Positions 8,440 to 16,815 of a stretch of DNA of 46,334 bases are shown one piece after another. The DNA is from Actinomycetospora sp. (GTDB lineage Bacteria; Actinomycetota; Actinomycetes; Mycobacteriales; Pseudonocardiaceae). The translations under genes and the position numbers were made by a program. The DNA lies in assembly GCA_029266415.1 (NCBI GenBank), contig JAQSWW010000003.1, positions 1-46,334 on the forward strand, given 5' to 3'. The notes beneath the pieces were generated by a model. The model was not told the origin of the DNA and did no database searches. It was given only the letters and a program-made list of their open reading frames with translations. Position 1 is the first letter of the stretch. Each line of letters opens with the position of its first letter.

Positions 8440-8758
8440 TGCGCTCTCCCGTCCACCGCCGTGCTCCGTGCGCCACAGGCTAGTGCGGGCCCCCGACGCC
8501 GCCGCCGCGTCCGTCGGACGCGGGCGGGGGCGCCGACCACTCGTCGCTCGAGATCGACTCCCGATCGGGTGGTCGCCCCCCGTACCCAGAAACGAGCGGT
8601 CGTCCACCACCGATGAGCGGTTCGTGACGGACGACAAAGCGGCGCGTGAACACGAGCGGTCGCGGGCGCGTTCTGCCATGGTGGAGAGGCGACGGTCGCA
8701 CGACCGGAGCTCGCGGGCCCGGACTTCACGTCCGAGGCCTCGACGGAGGGAGATGACG
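8440..8758. promoter_or_regulatory. Divergent promoter region with three copies of a GAGCGGTCG-like motif
   Basis: This 319-base gap separates the glutamine-synthetase-like gene from the DUF7455 gene. On the minus strand TAGCCT (8482-8477) is a possible -10 for the former. Three direct repeats lie in the middle: ACGAGCGGTCG at 8592-8602, TGAGCGGTTCG at 8614-8624 and ACGAGCGGTCG at 8652-8662. The first two start 22 bases apart, two helical turns. A repressor or activator site is possible; no regulator is identified. Confidence 0.35.
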
Positions 8759-8947
8759 ATGCCCGGCACCCTGACCCGGCCAGAACTCACCGCCTCGGAC
8801 CGTTGCGACCGCTGCGGTGCAGCGGCCAAGGTCCGTGCCGTACTGCCCTCCGGTGGAGAACTCCTCTTCTGCGGGCACCACGCCCGGGCCCACGAGGCCA
8901 AGTTGAAGGAGCTGTCGGTGGACGTGCAGGCCGGTGAGAGCGCGTGA
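8759..8947 (+). CDS. Small Cys-rich protein (DUF7455 type)
   Basis: A 62-residue protein containing CDRCGAAAKVRAVLPSGG, then LLFCGHHARAHEAKL: a CxxC pair and a later CxHH that could bind one metal ion, probably zinc. This small family is widespread in actinobacteria and, as I recall, lies near sigA/sigB in mycobacteria too. The role is unknown. I take the ATG at 8759 rather than 8753 because GGAGGG (8745-8750) is correctly spaced only for the second. It is followed by a strong hairpin terminator at 9007. Confidence 0.88.
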   Translation: MPGTLTRPELTASDRCDRCGAAAKVRAVLPSGGELLFCGHHARAHEAKLKELSVDVQAGESA

Positions 8948-9006
8948 CGGCCGACTGACCAGCGGCAACACAGCAAGACCCCACATCCGTAGATCGAGAC
9001 CCCAGC

Positions 9007-9033
9007 GGGCGAGGACCACGACGGTCCTCGCCC
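9007..9033 (+). terminator. Hairpin terminator after the DUF7455 gene
   Basis: A perfect 11-base inverted repeat, GGGCGAGGACC and GGTCCTCGCCC, with a five-base loop (ACGAC). It lies 60 bases after the stop. There is no T-run, as is common in high-GC actinobacteria. Confidence 0.8.
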
Positions 9034-9336
9034 GTCGGTGTTCCCGGAGGCGGTCACCCGGGCGCCAGCAGCGATCACCGGGTTGCCGGCGGCCGCGCAC
9101 CGGCCTCCGGCGATGATCGTCGGGAGATCGTCGCGGGGCCGCCCGGCCGGTCCGTCGGGCGGCGCGCGGAGCCCGGCGCGACGGCGGCGCCCCGCGGCGA
9201 CCGTCACCCGCGTCGGTGACGCTGCGGTGAACCGTGTGTCGTCGACGTGTCGGACCGCGACGACCGCGACAGCCCCGGTCACCACCGTGTGTGATGTGCA
9301 CCACACGTCAGCGATCGGCCACGCTGTGTGGACCGG
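9034..9336. other. Noncoding gap between convergent genes
   Basis: About 300 bases between the DUF7455 terminator and the end of the helicase gene. I see no convincing gene. A weak inverted repeat, CGTGTG (9286-9291) with CACACG (9302-9307), lies 30 bases beyond the helicase stop and may act as its terminator. Confidence 0.4.
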
Positions 9337-11124
9337 TCATCGCCAGGAGCGCAGCGTCGCGATGCGCTCCTCGATCTGCTCGAGGCTCGCCATCGGCGTC
9401 GCCGGACCCCCGCAGTGCTTGCGCAGGTCGCCGTGGATCGCGCCGTGCGGCTTGCCGGTGCGGTGGTGGTGGGCGGCGACGAGGGCGTTGAGCTCGCGGC
9501 GCAGGTCCTTGAGCCGCTCGGCCACCCCGACGTCGCGCCGGAACTCGCGCGTGGGCGCCGGATGCCCCTCGGGGACGGCCGTCGTCGTCGCGGCCGGCGC
9601 CTCCTGGCGGGCGGCGGCCCCGTCGAGCTGCTCGCTCTGGCGGCGGCGCAGCAGCGCGCGGACCTGGTCGGGCTCGAGGAGACCGGGCAGGCCCAGGTAG
9701 TCCTGCTCCTCGGCCGAGCCCGCCCCGGCCGCCGTGCCGAACGAGGAGCCGTCGTAGATCAGCTGGTCGAGCTCGGCCTCCGCGGAGAGCGCCTCGAACG
9801 CCTTCTCCTGCTCGCCCGGCTCGTCCTCGGTGCGGTTGGCGCGCTCGAGGAGGTCGTCCTCCCAGCCCTCCTTCGGCCGGTGCGGCTCGCCGAGGACGTG
9901 GTCGCGCTGCACCTCGAGCTCGCTGGCGAGCGTGAGCAGCGACGGCACGCTGGGCAGGAACACGCTCGCGGTCTCGCCGGGACGTCGCGAGCGGACGAAG
10001 CGCCCGACGGCCTGGGCGAAGAACAACGGGGTCGAGGCGCTCGTGGCGTAGACGCCGACGGCCAGGCGCGGCACGTCGACGCCCTCCGAGACCATGCGGA
10101 CCGCGACGAGCCAGCGGTCGCCGGTGCGGGAGAACTCCGCGATGCGCCCGGACGCCTTCGGGTCGTCGGAGAGCACGACCACCGGCTCCTCGCCGGCGAT
10201 GCGCCGCAGCAGGGCGGCGTAGGCCTTGGCCGTGGTGTGGTCGGTGGCGATGACGAGCCCGCCCGCGTCGGGCACACCGCCCGCGCGCAGCTGCGTGAGG
10301 CGGGTGTCCGCGGCCTGCAGCACCGCGGGCATCCACTCGCCCTTGGGGTCGAGCGCGGTCTTCCAGGCGCGGGCGTTGTGCTCGGCGGTCAGGGGCTCGC
10401 CGAGGCGGGCGGTCATCTCCTCGCCCGCGCTGGTGCGCCAGCTCGCCTGGCCCGAGTACGCGAGGAACACCACGGGGCGCACGACCCCGTCGGCCAGCGC
10501 GTCGGCGTAGCCGTAGGAGTGGTCGGCGCGCGAGCGCAGCACGCCCGCGGAGTCGGGCTCGTAGGTGATGAACGGGATCGGGCTGTCGTCCGAGCGGAAC
10601 GGGGTGCCCGTGAGGGCGAGCCGCCGGGTGGCGCCGGCGAAGGCCTCGCGCGTCGCCTCGCCCCACGACTTGGCGTCGCCGGCGTGGTGGATCTCGTCGA
10701 AGACCACGAGGGTGCGCCGGCCCTCGGTGCGGTTCATGTGCAGCACCGGGTGGGCCGCGACCTGCGCGTACGTGACCGCCACGCCGCGGAAGTCGGTGGA
10801 CGTCCGGCCGACCGCGTTGGAGAACTCGGGGTCCAGCGCGATGCCGGCGGCCCGCGCGGCCTCGGCCCACTGGTGCTTGAGGTGCTCGGTGGGGCAGACG
10901 ATCGTCACCGTGTCGACGGTGCGGTCACCCAGCAGCTCGGCCGCGACCCGCAGCGCGAACGTCGTCTTGCCCGCGCCCGGCGTGGCGACCGCCAGGAAGT
11001 CGCGGGGACGTTCGGCGAGGTAGCGGGTGAGGGCGCGCCGCTGCCACTGCCGCAGCGGCCGCGTCCCCGGTGTCTCCGTGCTGGTGCCCGCGCGGGTCGG
11101 GCCGTCGGTCGCTCGGGTGGTCAA
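9337..11124 (-). CDS. Superfamily 2 DEAD/DEAH-box helicase
   Basis: A 595-residue SF2 helicase. Motifs in order: a Q-motif-like RPLRQWQRRAL near residue 25, Walker A ATPGAGKTT near residue 48, VFDEIHHAGD (DEIH, motif II), ALTGTPFRSD (motif III), and in the second RecA domain GLVIATDHTTAKAYA, RMVSEGVDVPRLAVGVYATSASTPLFFAQAVGRFVR (motifs V and VI, ending GRFVR). The C-terminal 180 residues are charged and specific to this actinobacterial family. The start appears to be TTG at 11124, with GGAGGG just upstream; no ATG or GTG occurs before the conserved domain. It lies 50 bases after DUF3039 and is probably co-transcribed with it. Substrate unknown. Confidence 0.88.
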   Translation of the reverse strand: MTTRATDGPTRAGTSTETPGTRPLRQWQRRALTRYLAERPRDFLAVATPGAGKTTFALRVAAELLGDRTVDTVTIVCPTEHLKHQWAEAARAAGIALDPEFSNAVGRTSTDFRGVAVTYAQVAAHPVLHMNRTEGRRTLVVFDEIHHAGDAKSWGEATREAFAGATRRLALTGTPFRSDDSPIPFITYEPDSAGVLRSRADHSYGYADALADGVVRPVVFLAYSGQASWRTSAGEEMTARLGEPLTAEHNARAWKTALDPKGEWMPAVLQAADTRLTQLRAGGVPDAGGLVIATDHTTAKAYAALLRRIAGEEPVVVLSDDPKASGRIAEFSRTGDRWLVAVRMVSEGVDVPRLAVGVYATSASTPLFFAQAVGRFVRSRRPGETASVFLPSVPSLLTLASELEVQRDHVLGEPHRPKEGWEDDLLERANRTEDEPGEQEKAFEALSAEAELDQLIYDGSSFGTAAGAGSAEEQDYLGLPGLLEPDQVRALLRRRQSEQLDGAAARQEAPAATTTAVPEGHPAPTREFRRDVGVAERLKDLRRELNALVAAHHHRTGKPHGAIHGDLRKHCGGPATPMASLEQIEERIATLRSWR

Positions 11125-11174
11125 GGGCCCTCCGGGGCGGGACGTGAACTCGGGGGTAGACCAGCAGGCGGCTG

Positions 11175-11426
11175 CTACTCCCCGTCGTCACCGCCACGGG
11201 GGATCTTGTTGAAGATCTCCTTGCACTTCGGGCACACCGGGGAGCCCGGCTTGGGCGAGCGGGTGACCGGGAAGGTCTCGCCGCACAGCGCCACCACCAT
11301 CGAGCCGGTGACGGCCGATTCGGCCATCTTGTTCTTCCGGACGTAGTGGAACATCTTCGGGTCGTCGTCGCCCGTGCGGTCGGTCCCCTGCGGGCGGGTG
11401 TCGGGGAGCACGGTCGTCTGGCTCAT
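11175..11426 (-). CDS. DUF3039 family protein
   Basis: An 83-residue actinobacterial protein of unknown function. The family core is FHYVRKNKMAESAVTGSMVVALCGE, then FPVTRSPKPGSPVCPKCKEIF. Three cysteines (C-x-G and CPKC) could bind a metal. The likely start is the ATG at 11426: CATCAT lies seven bases upstream, a leaderless-type -10. The in-frame ATG at 11435 is the alternative. It precedes the helicase, and this pairing is common in actinobacteria. Confidence 0.88.
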   Translation of the reverse strand: MSQTTVLPDTRPQGTDRTGDDDPKMFHYVRKNKMAESAVTGSMVVALCGETFPVTRSPKPGSPVCPKCKEIFNKIPRGGDDGE

Positions 11427-11561
11427 GGCTCCCATGATGCCCCACGGCCCCGACGGTGGCCCCACACCGGGCACCGGCGCGAGTTCCGCGAAACGGCACC
11501 CACGCCCTCGGGGCTGCTGTCACGGTGTCCCCGACCCGAGCCCCGTCGAGAGGAGCGCGCC

Positions 11562-13007
11562 GTGACGTACCCGGCCCGCGCCGTGCGCCCCGCGCCGTGG
11601 CGGGCGCTCGTGCCCGAGCAGGTGGGCGAGGTCACGACGACGCTGGCGCCGGTCCGCGCGGGCCGAGGGGTGCGGGCCCGGCCCGTCCCTCCCGAGGAGC
11701 TGCCCGACGGCCCGGCGCCGTGGTCGGAGGCCGTGCTGGCGTTCGTCGCCGAGCACCGCCCGCGCCTGCTGCGCCTCGGCCTGCACCTCGTCGTGGCCGC
11801 GCTGCCGCTGCTCGCGATCTCGGCGCACGTGTTCGGGATCGCCCCGATGCACCTCACCGCCGGCGTGGTCGTGGTCCCGCTGACGCTGGTCGTGCTGCTC
11901 CTGGGTCTGTTCGTGCCGGTGCCCGAGGACCGGCTGGTGCTCGCCGGCGTGGTGTGGGGCGTCCTCGCGACGCTGGTCTACGATGCCGTGCGCCTCGACA
12001 CCGTCTACCTCCTCGGCCTGTGGGGCGACTTCATCCCCACGGTCGGCACCTGGATCGTCGACGTCGACGCGGGCTCCTCGGTGGTCGGCGCGATCGTGGG
12101 CTACGGCTGGCGCTACGTCGGCGACGGCGGCGGCATCGGGGTCGCCTTCTTCGTGCTGGTCGCGGCCACCGGCCTGCGCCGGTGGGGGCAGCGGGCGACG
12201 GTCACGGCCGCCGTGGTGTTCGCCGTCTTCCCGGTGTGGACCGGGCTCGTCGCCACCGTCGCCATCGCGCCGCGCGGCGAGCAGCAGATGTTCCCCCTCA
12301 CGGTCACCACGGTGAGCCTCTCGCTGCTCGGCCACCTCGTGTTCGGCCTGGTGCTGGGGCTGGGGTGCGCCCGCTGCGGCCGCCTCGAGGAGTACTGGCC
12401 GTGGACGCCGCTGCTCGACCTGCGGCGCGAGGGGCGCGCGGCCGACGTGTCGGTGGCCGCCCCGGCCGCGCGCCCGGCGGTCGACGACGCCTGGGGGCCG
12501 CCAGCGCTCGTCACCGCGGGCTGCGACGTCACGGAGATCACCGAGATCGGTGTCGAGCGACCGGTCCGCGCGCGTCCGGCGTCCCGGCGCGGAGCGTTCG
12601 ATCCCGCGTCCGGGCCGCTCCGGGTCGTCGACGCCCGCTCGGGCCCGCTACCCGTCAGCGGCACCCCCTCCGGTCCCCTGCCGGTCTCCGGCCCCCGGTC
12701 GGGCCCGCTCCCCGTGCGCGACCCGCGCTCGGAACCCGTGCCCCAGGGCGTGGCCGCGCGGGCGCCGGGCACCGCGACGCGCGGCGCCGTCCCACGGGTC
12801 TCCGGGCCCGTGTCGGGGCCCGTGCCCGTCGCGGGACCCGTCCCGGGTCCGGTGTCCGTGCCGGTCGCCGCACCCCTGTCCGTACCGGTGTCCGGGGCGT
12901 GGGCGCGGCGCGTCCCGCCCGGCGCCGCCGACCCGTGGCTCGGTCCGGGACGCCGCCGGCCCACGAGTTGCACCAAAGCGCACCCGGGCGGACCGGCGCG
13001 GAGCTAG
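11562..13007 (+). CDS. Multi-spanning membrane protein with a proline-rich repeat tail
   Basis: A 481-residue protein I cannot assign. Residues 1-60 are a soluble lead-in. Residues about 65-285 contain six or seven membrane helices (LRLGLHLVVAALPLLAISA, LTAGVVVVPLTLVVLLLGLFVPV and others). After CARCGRLEEYWPW the protein becomes a soluble tail. Residues about 350-400 hold imperfect ten-residue repeats of the form SGPLPV-SG-PR, followed by further Val/Pro/Gly runs. GTG at 11562 follows AGGAG. It lies 38 bases before the DUF1996 gene, and the two probably form an operon. Confidence 0.8.
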   Translation: MTYPARAVRPAPWRALVPEQVGEVTTTLAPVRAGRGVRARPVPPEELPDGPAPWSEAVLAFVAEHRPRLLRLGLHLVVAALPLLAISAHVFGIAPMHLTAGVVVVPLTLVVLLLGLFVPVPEDRLVLAGVVWGVLATLVYDAVRLDTVYLLGLWGDFIPTVGTWIVDVDAGSSVVGAIVGYGWRYVGDGGGIGVAFFVLVAATGLRRWGQRATVTAAVVFAVFPVWTGLVATVAIAPRGEQQMFPLTVTTVSLSLLGHLVFGLVLGLGCARCGRLEEYWPWTPLLDLRREGRAADVSVAAPAARPAVDDAWGPPALVTAGCDVTEITEIGVERPVRARPASRRGAFDPASGPLRVVDARSGPLPVSGTPSGPLPVSGPRSGPLPVRDPRSEPVPQGVAARAPGTATRGAVPRVSGPVSGPVPVAGPVPGPVSVPVAAPLSVPVSGAWARRVPPGAADPWLGPGRRRPTSCTKAHPGGPARS

Positions 13008-13045
13008 CGTCCGCGCTGCGGGTGGTGGTCTCGGGACGGAGGGCG

Positions 13046-14575
13046 ATGGACGGGTGGGATCGGGGGCGTTCCCCCTGGTCAGAGCGTCGTTCGACGACGC
13101 GCACGCCGGCGTCGGCGACCACGGAGAGCCCGTGGGCGGCGCTGGACCGGCGTCGCCACCCCGGTCCCCGTCGGTTCCCGCTCCTCGTCCTCGCGGTCGT
13201 CGCCGCGGCGGTCCTGCTGGTCGGGGTGGCCGTGGGCGGCGGCACCCCGCTGATCTCCCACGGCGGGCTGGTGTCCGTCGCCGACGACGACTCCGACGAC
13301 TCCGACGACTCCGACGACTCCGGATCCGACGGGCCGGACGACCCCGTCGACTCCGGGAGCGGACAGGGCGACGATCAGCAGCAGGACGACCAGCAGGACG
13401 GCGGGGAGGACGAGTTCCCCGGCCGTGACGAGATCGGGCGGGCGGGCGCCGACGAGTACGTGGACATCACGGACGTCGACCGGATCAGCAGCCGGGGCGA
13501 GGGCGGTGACTTCTCCGGGGGCAGCTACAGCGTCCGGTGCGCCCTGAGCGACCACAAGAACTCCGACAACCCGATCATCGCGCCGGGCGTGCGCAACGGC
13601 GCCCAGCACACCCACGACTACGCCGGCAACGAGAGCACCAACTTCGCCTCGGAGGAGGAGACGCTCGAGGAGTCGTCCACCACCTGCACGAACGGCGACC
13701 GCTCCCCCATCTTCTGGCCGGTCCTGCGCGACCTGCGCGGGGTCGGCCCCGACGTGGGCGTGGACGGCGGCAGCCTCGACGGCAACGTCGGCTCCTTCAT
13801 CGCGCCCGACACCATCGACATCACCTTCCACGGGCACGGGAGCCGGCGCACGCAGGCGATGCCGCTGAACATGGTGCTGGTGACGGGGTCGGCCAAGGCC
13901 GGCACCGACGACGGCGAGGGCGCCAACGCGAAGTACAGCTGCTCCGGCTCGGGCCGCCTCACCGACCTCTACCCGATCTGCCCCGAGGGCTCGTCGCTGA
14001 TGCGGGTGTTCGACTTCCCGAGCTGCTGGAACGGGGAGGACCTCGACTCCGAGGACCACACCACCCACATCGTCTACCCCGACGAGGAGGGCGAGTGCGC
14101 GGACGACCTCGTCCCGGTCCCCGCCCTGCGCATCACCGTCGGCTACGAGGACCCGCCGCCGGGCCGCCTGTTCGCCATCGACAGCTTCCCTGAGCAGCAG
14201 CACGACCCGATCACCGACCACACGCTGCTCGAGTACCTGTCGTCGGAGCGGCGGGCGCAGGAGGGCGCCGAGTGCATCAACGCCGCGCGCCGCTGCGTGC
14301 AGGGCGCGGACGACGACGCGGCCGCGGCGGGGTCGACCGACGACGCCGACCGGGTCCCCCGCTCCCAGAGCTTCGCCCACGTGATGGCCACGCACGGCAA
14401 GCACAGGGACGAGCACGCGGCGCACGGCGCCGGCCGCGCGGCACCGCACGACACCACGTCCGCGGGCCCGATGTCCTGCGCCGGCACGCCGCCGGCACGG
14501 CTCACCGCCCCGGGCTGGGCGCCGCCGCCGGCGCGGCGCGAGCACCCGCCGACCGGTCCCGCCTGCTGCTGCTGA
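13046..14575 (+). CDS. Membrane-anchored DUF1996 domain protein
   Basis: A 509-residue protein with a cytoplasmic N-terminus, one membrane helix (residues about 44-65, FPLLVLAVVAAAVLLVGVAVGG), an acidic Asp/Ser linker made from four exact 9-base repeats (13286-13321), a Gln/Asp linker and then the extracytoplasmic DUF1996 domain. Domain hallmarks include GVRNGAQHTHDYAGN, IFWPVLRDL, IDITFHGHGS and FPSCWNGEDLDSEDHTTHIVYP. DUF1996 occurs in fungi and actinobacteria and its activity is unknown; conserved His/Asp and Cys suggest a secreted enzyme or binding protein. The last 70 residues, His/Ala/Pro-rich and ending in CCC, are probably disordered. The ATG at 13046 has GGAGGG close upstream. Confidence 0.85.
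   Translation: MDGWDRGRSPWSERRSTTRTPASATTESPWAALDRRRHPGPRRFPLLVLAVVAAAVLLVGVAVGGGTPLISHGGLVSVADDDSDDSDDSDDSGSDGPDDPVDSGSGQGDDQQQDDQQDGGEDEFPGRDEIGRAGADEYVDITDVDRISSRGEGGDFSGGSYSVRCALSDHKNSDNPIIAPGVRNGAQHTHDYAGNESTNFASEEETLEESSTTCTNGDRSPIFWPVLRDLRGVGPDVGVDGGSLDGNVGSFIAPDTIDITFHGHGSRRTQAMPLNMVLVTGSAKAGTDDGEGANAKYSCSGSGRLTDLYPICPEGSSLMRVFDFPSCWNGEDLDSEDHTTHIVYPDEEGECADDLVPVPALRITVGYEDPPPGRLFAIDSFPEQQHDPITDHTLLEYLSSERRAQEGAECINAARRCVQGADDDAAAAGSTDDADRVPRSQSFAHVMATHGKHRDEHAAHGAGRAAPHDTTSAGPMSCAGTPPARLTAPGWAPPPARREHPPTGPACCC
13286..13321 (+). repeat. Four tandem copies of the 9-mer GACGACTCC
   Basis: A perfect in-frame microsatellite inside the DUF1996 gene, encoding repeated Asp-Asp-Ser just outside the membrane helix. 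The 9-base unit means copy-number change would alter linker length without a frameshift. Confidence 0.9.
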
Positions 14576-14588
14576 CCGGACCGGGTCG

Positions 14589-15047
14589 TCAGCCGTCGGT
14601 GCCGGTGCGGGGCGGGTCGGCGTCGACGGTCCGCGGCGGCTCGTGGTCCGGCGAGTCCTGCTGCGACTGGCGCGGCCGCTCGGTGGGGCCGGTGTACGGG
14701 CTGCGGCCCTCGAGGACCTCGGCGGCCTCGATGATCCGGGCCTCGGGCACGGCGCCGAGCTCGGTGCGGCCCCCGCGATAGCGGTTCTTCTTCTCGGCCT
14801 TCTTCGCCGGGCGGTCGTTGGCGATGAGCACCGCGACCCAGGGCAGCGGCACCGACAGCACGATGAACGCGACCGCGACCCAGGGCCACTGGAAGCCGAT
14901 GCCGAAGACACCGGCGAGCAGCAGGCACGGGATGCGGCACGCCATGATCAGCGAGTAGCGCTTCTTCCGGGCCGCGAACTCCTCGTCGTACGAGACCTGG
15001 GCCTCGGTGATCAGGATGGGCCCGTCGTCGTCGTGACGTCGGTTCAC
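14589..15047 (-). CDS. DUF3099 family membrane protein
   Basis: A 152-residue actinobacterial membrane protein. The core ITEAQVSYDEEFAARKKRYSLIMACRIPCLLLAGVF, then PWVAVAFIVLSVPLPWVAVLIANDRP, gives two membrane helices, as expected for DUF3099. The C-terminal 60 residues are charged and hydrophilic. The GTG at 15047 is preceded by GAGGAGG. Function unknown. It converges with the DUF1996 gene, only 13 bases between ends. Confidence 0.85.
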   Translation of the reverse strand: MNRRHDDDGPILITEAQVSYDEEFAARKKRYSLIMACRIPCLLLAGVFGIGFQWPWVAVAFIVLSVPLPWVAVLIANDRPAKKAEKKNRYRGGRTELGAVPEARIIEAAEVLEGRSPYTGPTERPRQSQQDSPDHEPPRTVDADPPRTGTDG

Positions 15048-15136
15048 GCTCGTCGCCTCCTCGGCACCCGCCGTTCCCCGCGGGTGCCCTCGGCCTCCAG
15101 ACTCAACCCTGCACGCCGTCGGCGCCACCGGAGAGA

Positions 15137-15715
15137 TCAGGAGCTCGCGGCCTGCTTGGCCGCCTTCTTCTGGGCCTGCTTGAACTCGCGCACCTCGCCG
15201 AGGGTCACCGGGTCGACGACGTCGGCGATCGAGCGCCGCGAGCCGTCCTCGCCGTAGGCGCCCGCCGCCTCGCGCCAGCCCTCGGGGCGCACGCCGCACT
15301 GCTTGCCCAGCAGCGCCGTGAAGATCTGCGCCTTCTGCTTGCCGAAGCCGGGCAGCGACTGCAGGTTCGCCAGCACCTCGCGCCCGCTCGCCGCGTCGAC
15401 CCACAGGCGCTCGGCCTCGCCGCCCCAGTCCGCGACGATCAGCCGGCACATCGCCTGCACCCGCTCCGCCATCGAGCGCGGGTAGCGGTGCAGGGCGGGC
15501 GGCCCGGTGAACGCCGCCACGAGCGCCTCGGTGTCGTACTCCGCGAGCTTCGCGGCCGTCAGCGGACCGACGCGCTCGGCGAGCAGCGCCGGCGAGGCGA
15601 ACGCCCGCTCCATCGGGAACTGCTGGTCGAGCAGCATGCCGATGAGCAGCGCCAGCGGGTTGGCGCTCAGGACCGCGTCGGCGTCGGCGTCCTGCGCCAG
15701 GGTCAGGTCGGGCAC
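15137..15715 (-). CDS. HhH-GPD family base-excision DNA repair protein
   Basis: A 192-residue protein of the actinobacterial HhH-GPD group. It opens with NPLALLIGMLLDQQFPMERAF, the substrate-pocket helix of this superfamily (compare LLDQQ in DNA glycosylases). The helix-hairpin-helix is LQSLPGFGKQKAQIFTALLG, near residue 125. The protein lacks the Fe-S cluster cysteines of MutY/Nth enzymes. The lysine/alanine-rich tail may touch DNA. It probably excises damaged bases, but the lesion is unknown. The start is GTG at 15715, only four bases after the stop of the upstream GNAT gene, so the two are probably co-transcribed. Confidence 0.85.
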   Translation of the reverse strand: MPDLTLAQDADADAVLSANPLALLIGMLLDQQFPMERAFASPALLAERVGPLTAAKLAEYDTEALVAAFTGPPALHRYPRSMAERVQAMCRLIVADWGGEAERLWVDAASGREVLANLQSLPGFGKQKAQIFTALLGKQCGVRPEGWREAAGAYGEDGSRRSIADVVDPVTLGEVREFKQAQKKAAKQAASS

Positions 15716-15719
15716 CCGG

Positions 15720-16247
15720 TCAGCCTGGCAGATCCCGCGTGAGCACGGCGAACCTGAAGTCGTCGCCGCGGGGCTCGCCGACGCCCTCCTCGCCGTAGGG
15801 GAACGGCCGGGTCTCGCCGGTGCGGGTGTAGCCGCGGCGCTCGTACCAGGCGATGAGCTCGGGGCGCCGGTCGATGACGCACATCTCCATGACCTTCGCG
15901 CCCCGGTCGCGGGCGTGGTCCTCCGCGGCGCGCAGCAGCGCGGTCCCCACGCCGCCCTGCTGTACCCCGGGTCGCACGGCGAACAGGCCGAACGAGGCGG
16001 TGTCGCCGCCGTCGGGGAGCGTCACGGCCGCGCAGCCGAGCAGGTCGCCCGCGACGAGGATCGTGATCGACGGGTCGGCGACGTCCGCGGCGAGCAGGGC
16101 CCGGGTGGTGCGCGGGCCGTCGATGAGGTCGGCCTCGGAGGTCCAGCCCTCCCGGCCGGACGGGCCGCGGTAGGCGGAGTGGACGAGGGCGAGCAGGGAG
16201 TCCACGTCGGCGGCTTCGGCGACGCGGATCGTCAGCGGAGCGGTCAT
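15720..16247 (-). CDS. GNAT family N-acetyltransferase
   Basis: A 175-residue acyl-CoA-dependent acetyltransferase. The GNAT fold is seen from IRVAEAADVDSLLALVHSAY through the acetyl-CoA site LFAVRPGVQQGGVGTALLRAAEDHA (the Q/R-x-x-G-x-G/A motif) to the C-terminal YERRGYTRTGE. The substrate is unknown; the tail PFPYGEEG resembles proteins acting on small amines. The chosen ATG at 16247 has CAGACT eight bases upstream, suggesting a leaderless message. The in-frame start at 16280 is less likely. Confidence 0.85.
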   Translation of the reverse strand: MTAPLTIRVAEAADVDSLLALVHSAYRGPSGREGWTSEADLIDGPRTTRALLAADVADPSITILVAGDLLGCAAVTLPDGGDTASFGLFAVRPGVQQGGVGTALLRAAEDHARDRGAKVMEMCVIDRRPELIAWYERRGYTRTGETRPFPYGEEGVGEPRGDDFRFAVLTRDLPG

Positions 16248-16266
16248 CGGTCCCGAGTCTGCCCGG

Positions 16267-16815
16267 TCACGCCGGGACACGCGGGACGACGGGCACGCCG
16301 CGGGCCCACAGACCGATGCCGCGGCGGCGGATCGCGGCCGCGACGTGCACGGTGACCGCCGGGTGCCGCAGCAGCGCGCGCAGGACGTGGCGCGGGGTGG
16401 CCGGCCTGCGCCGCCCGCGGAGGGTCGCGACGAACGCCGTCGCGACCTCGCGCCGCAGCACCACGGTGGCCGCGAGGGTCTCGTCCGGCTCCGGCACGCG
16501 CATCCGGTACTCGCCGTCGACCGCGAAGAAGGGCGAGACGTAGAACGCCTTGTCGACGCGCGCCCGGTCCTCGTCGTCGACCTCGAGCAGGTAGTGGTGC
16601 CGCCCGCCGTAGGTGTTGTGGACCTCGGCGACGACCGCGACGAGCGCCCCGGCGCCGTCCCGGCACCAGTAGAGCGTGAGCGGGTTGAACACGTGACCGA
16701 GCACGCGGGCGTGGGCGAGCATCAGCACCCGGGCCGGGCGCGCCACTCCGCGGGTCGCGAGGAACGCGTCGAGGTTCTCGCGCAGCGAGAGCGCGGGGTC
16801 CCCGAGGTGGTCGAC
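16267..16815 (-). pseudogene. DUF1365 protein, N-terminally truncated remnant
   Basis: The frame encodes about 181 residues of a DUF1365 protein: HLGDPALSLRENLDAFLATRGV, then MLAHARVLGHVFNPLTLYWC, VVAEVHNTYGGRHHYLL, and KAFYVSPFFAVDGEYRMR. Family members normally have about 50-60 further residues before HLGDP. Here that part is missing and the upstream DNA belongs, in another frame, to the FAD oxidoreductase gene. A deletion therefore seems to have removed the end of one gene and the start of the other, near 16800-16830. No start codon with a ribosome site is evident. DUF1365 proteins usually lie beside a CFA-type methyltransferase and take part in lipid modification. Confidence 0.75.

Noticed and set aside
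9286-9307. CGTGTG/CACACG inverted repeat considered as an operator
   Set aside because: It lies between two convergent gene ends where no promoter is needed. A weak terminator is more likely.
13286-13321. Tandem GACGACTCC repeat considered as an iteron or origin element
   Set aside because: It lies inside a coding region as an Asp/Ser stalk, with no DnaA boxes or AT-rich DNA nearby.
13079-14911. 610-residue minus-strand open frame opposite the DUF1996 gene
   Set aside because: No family motifs and strongly biased composition. The plus-strand frame has a signal anchor and the DUF1996 motifs.
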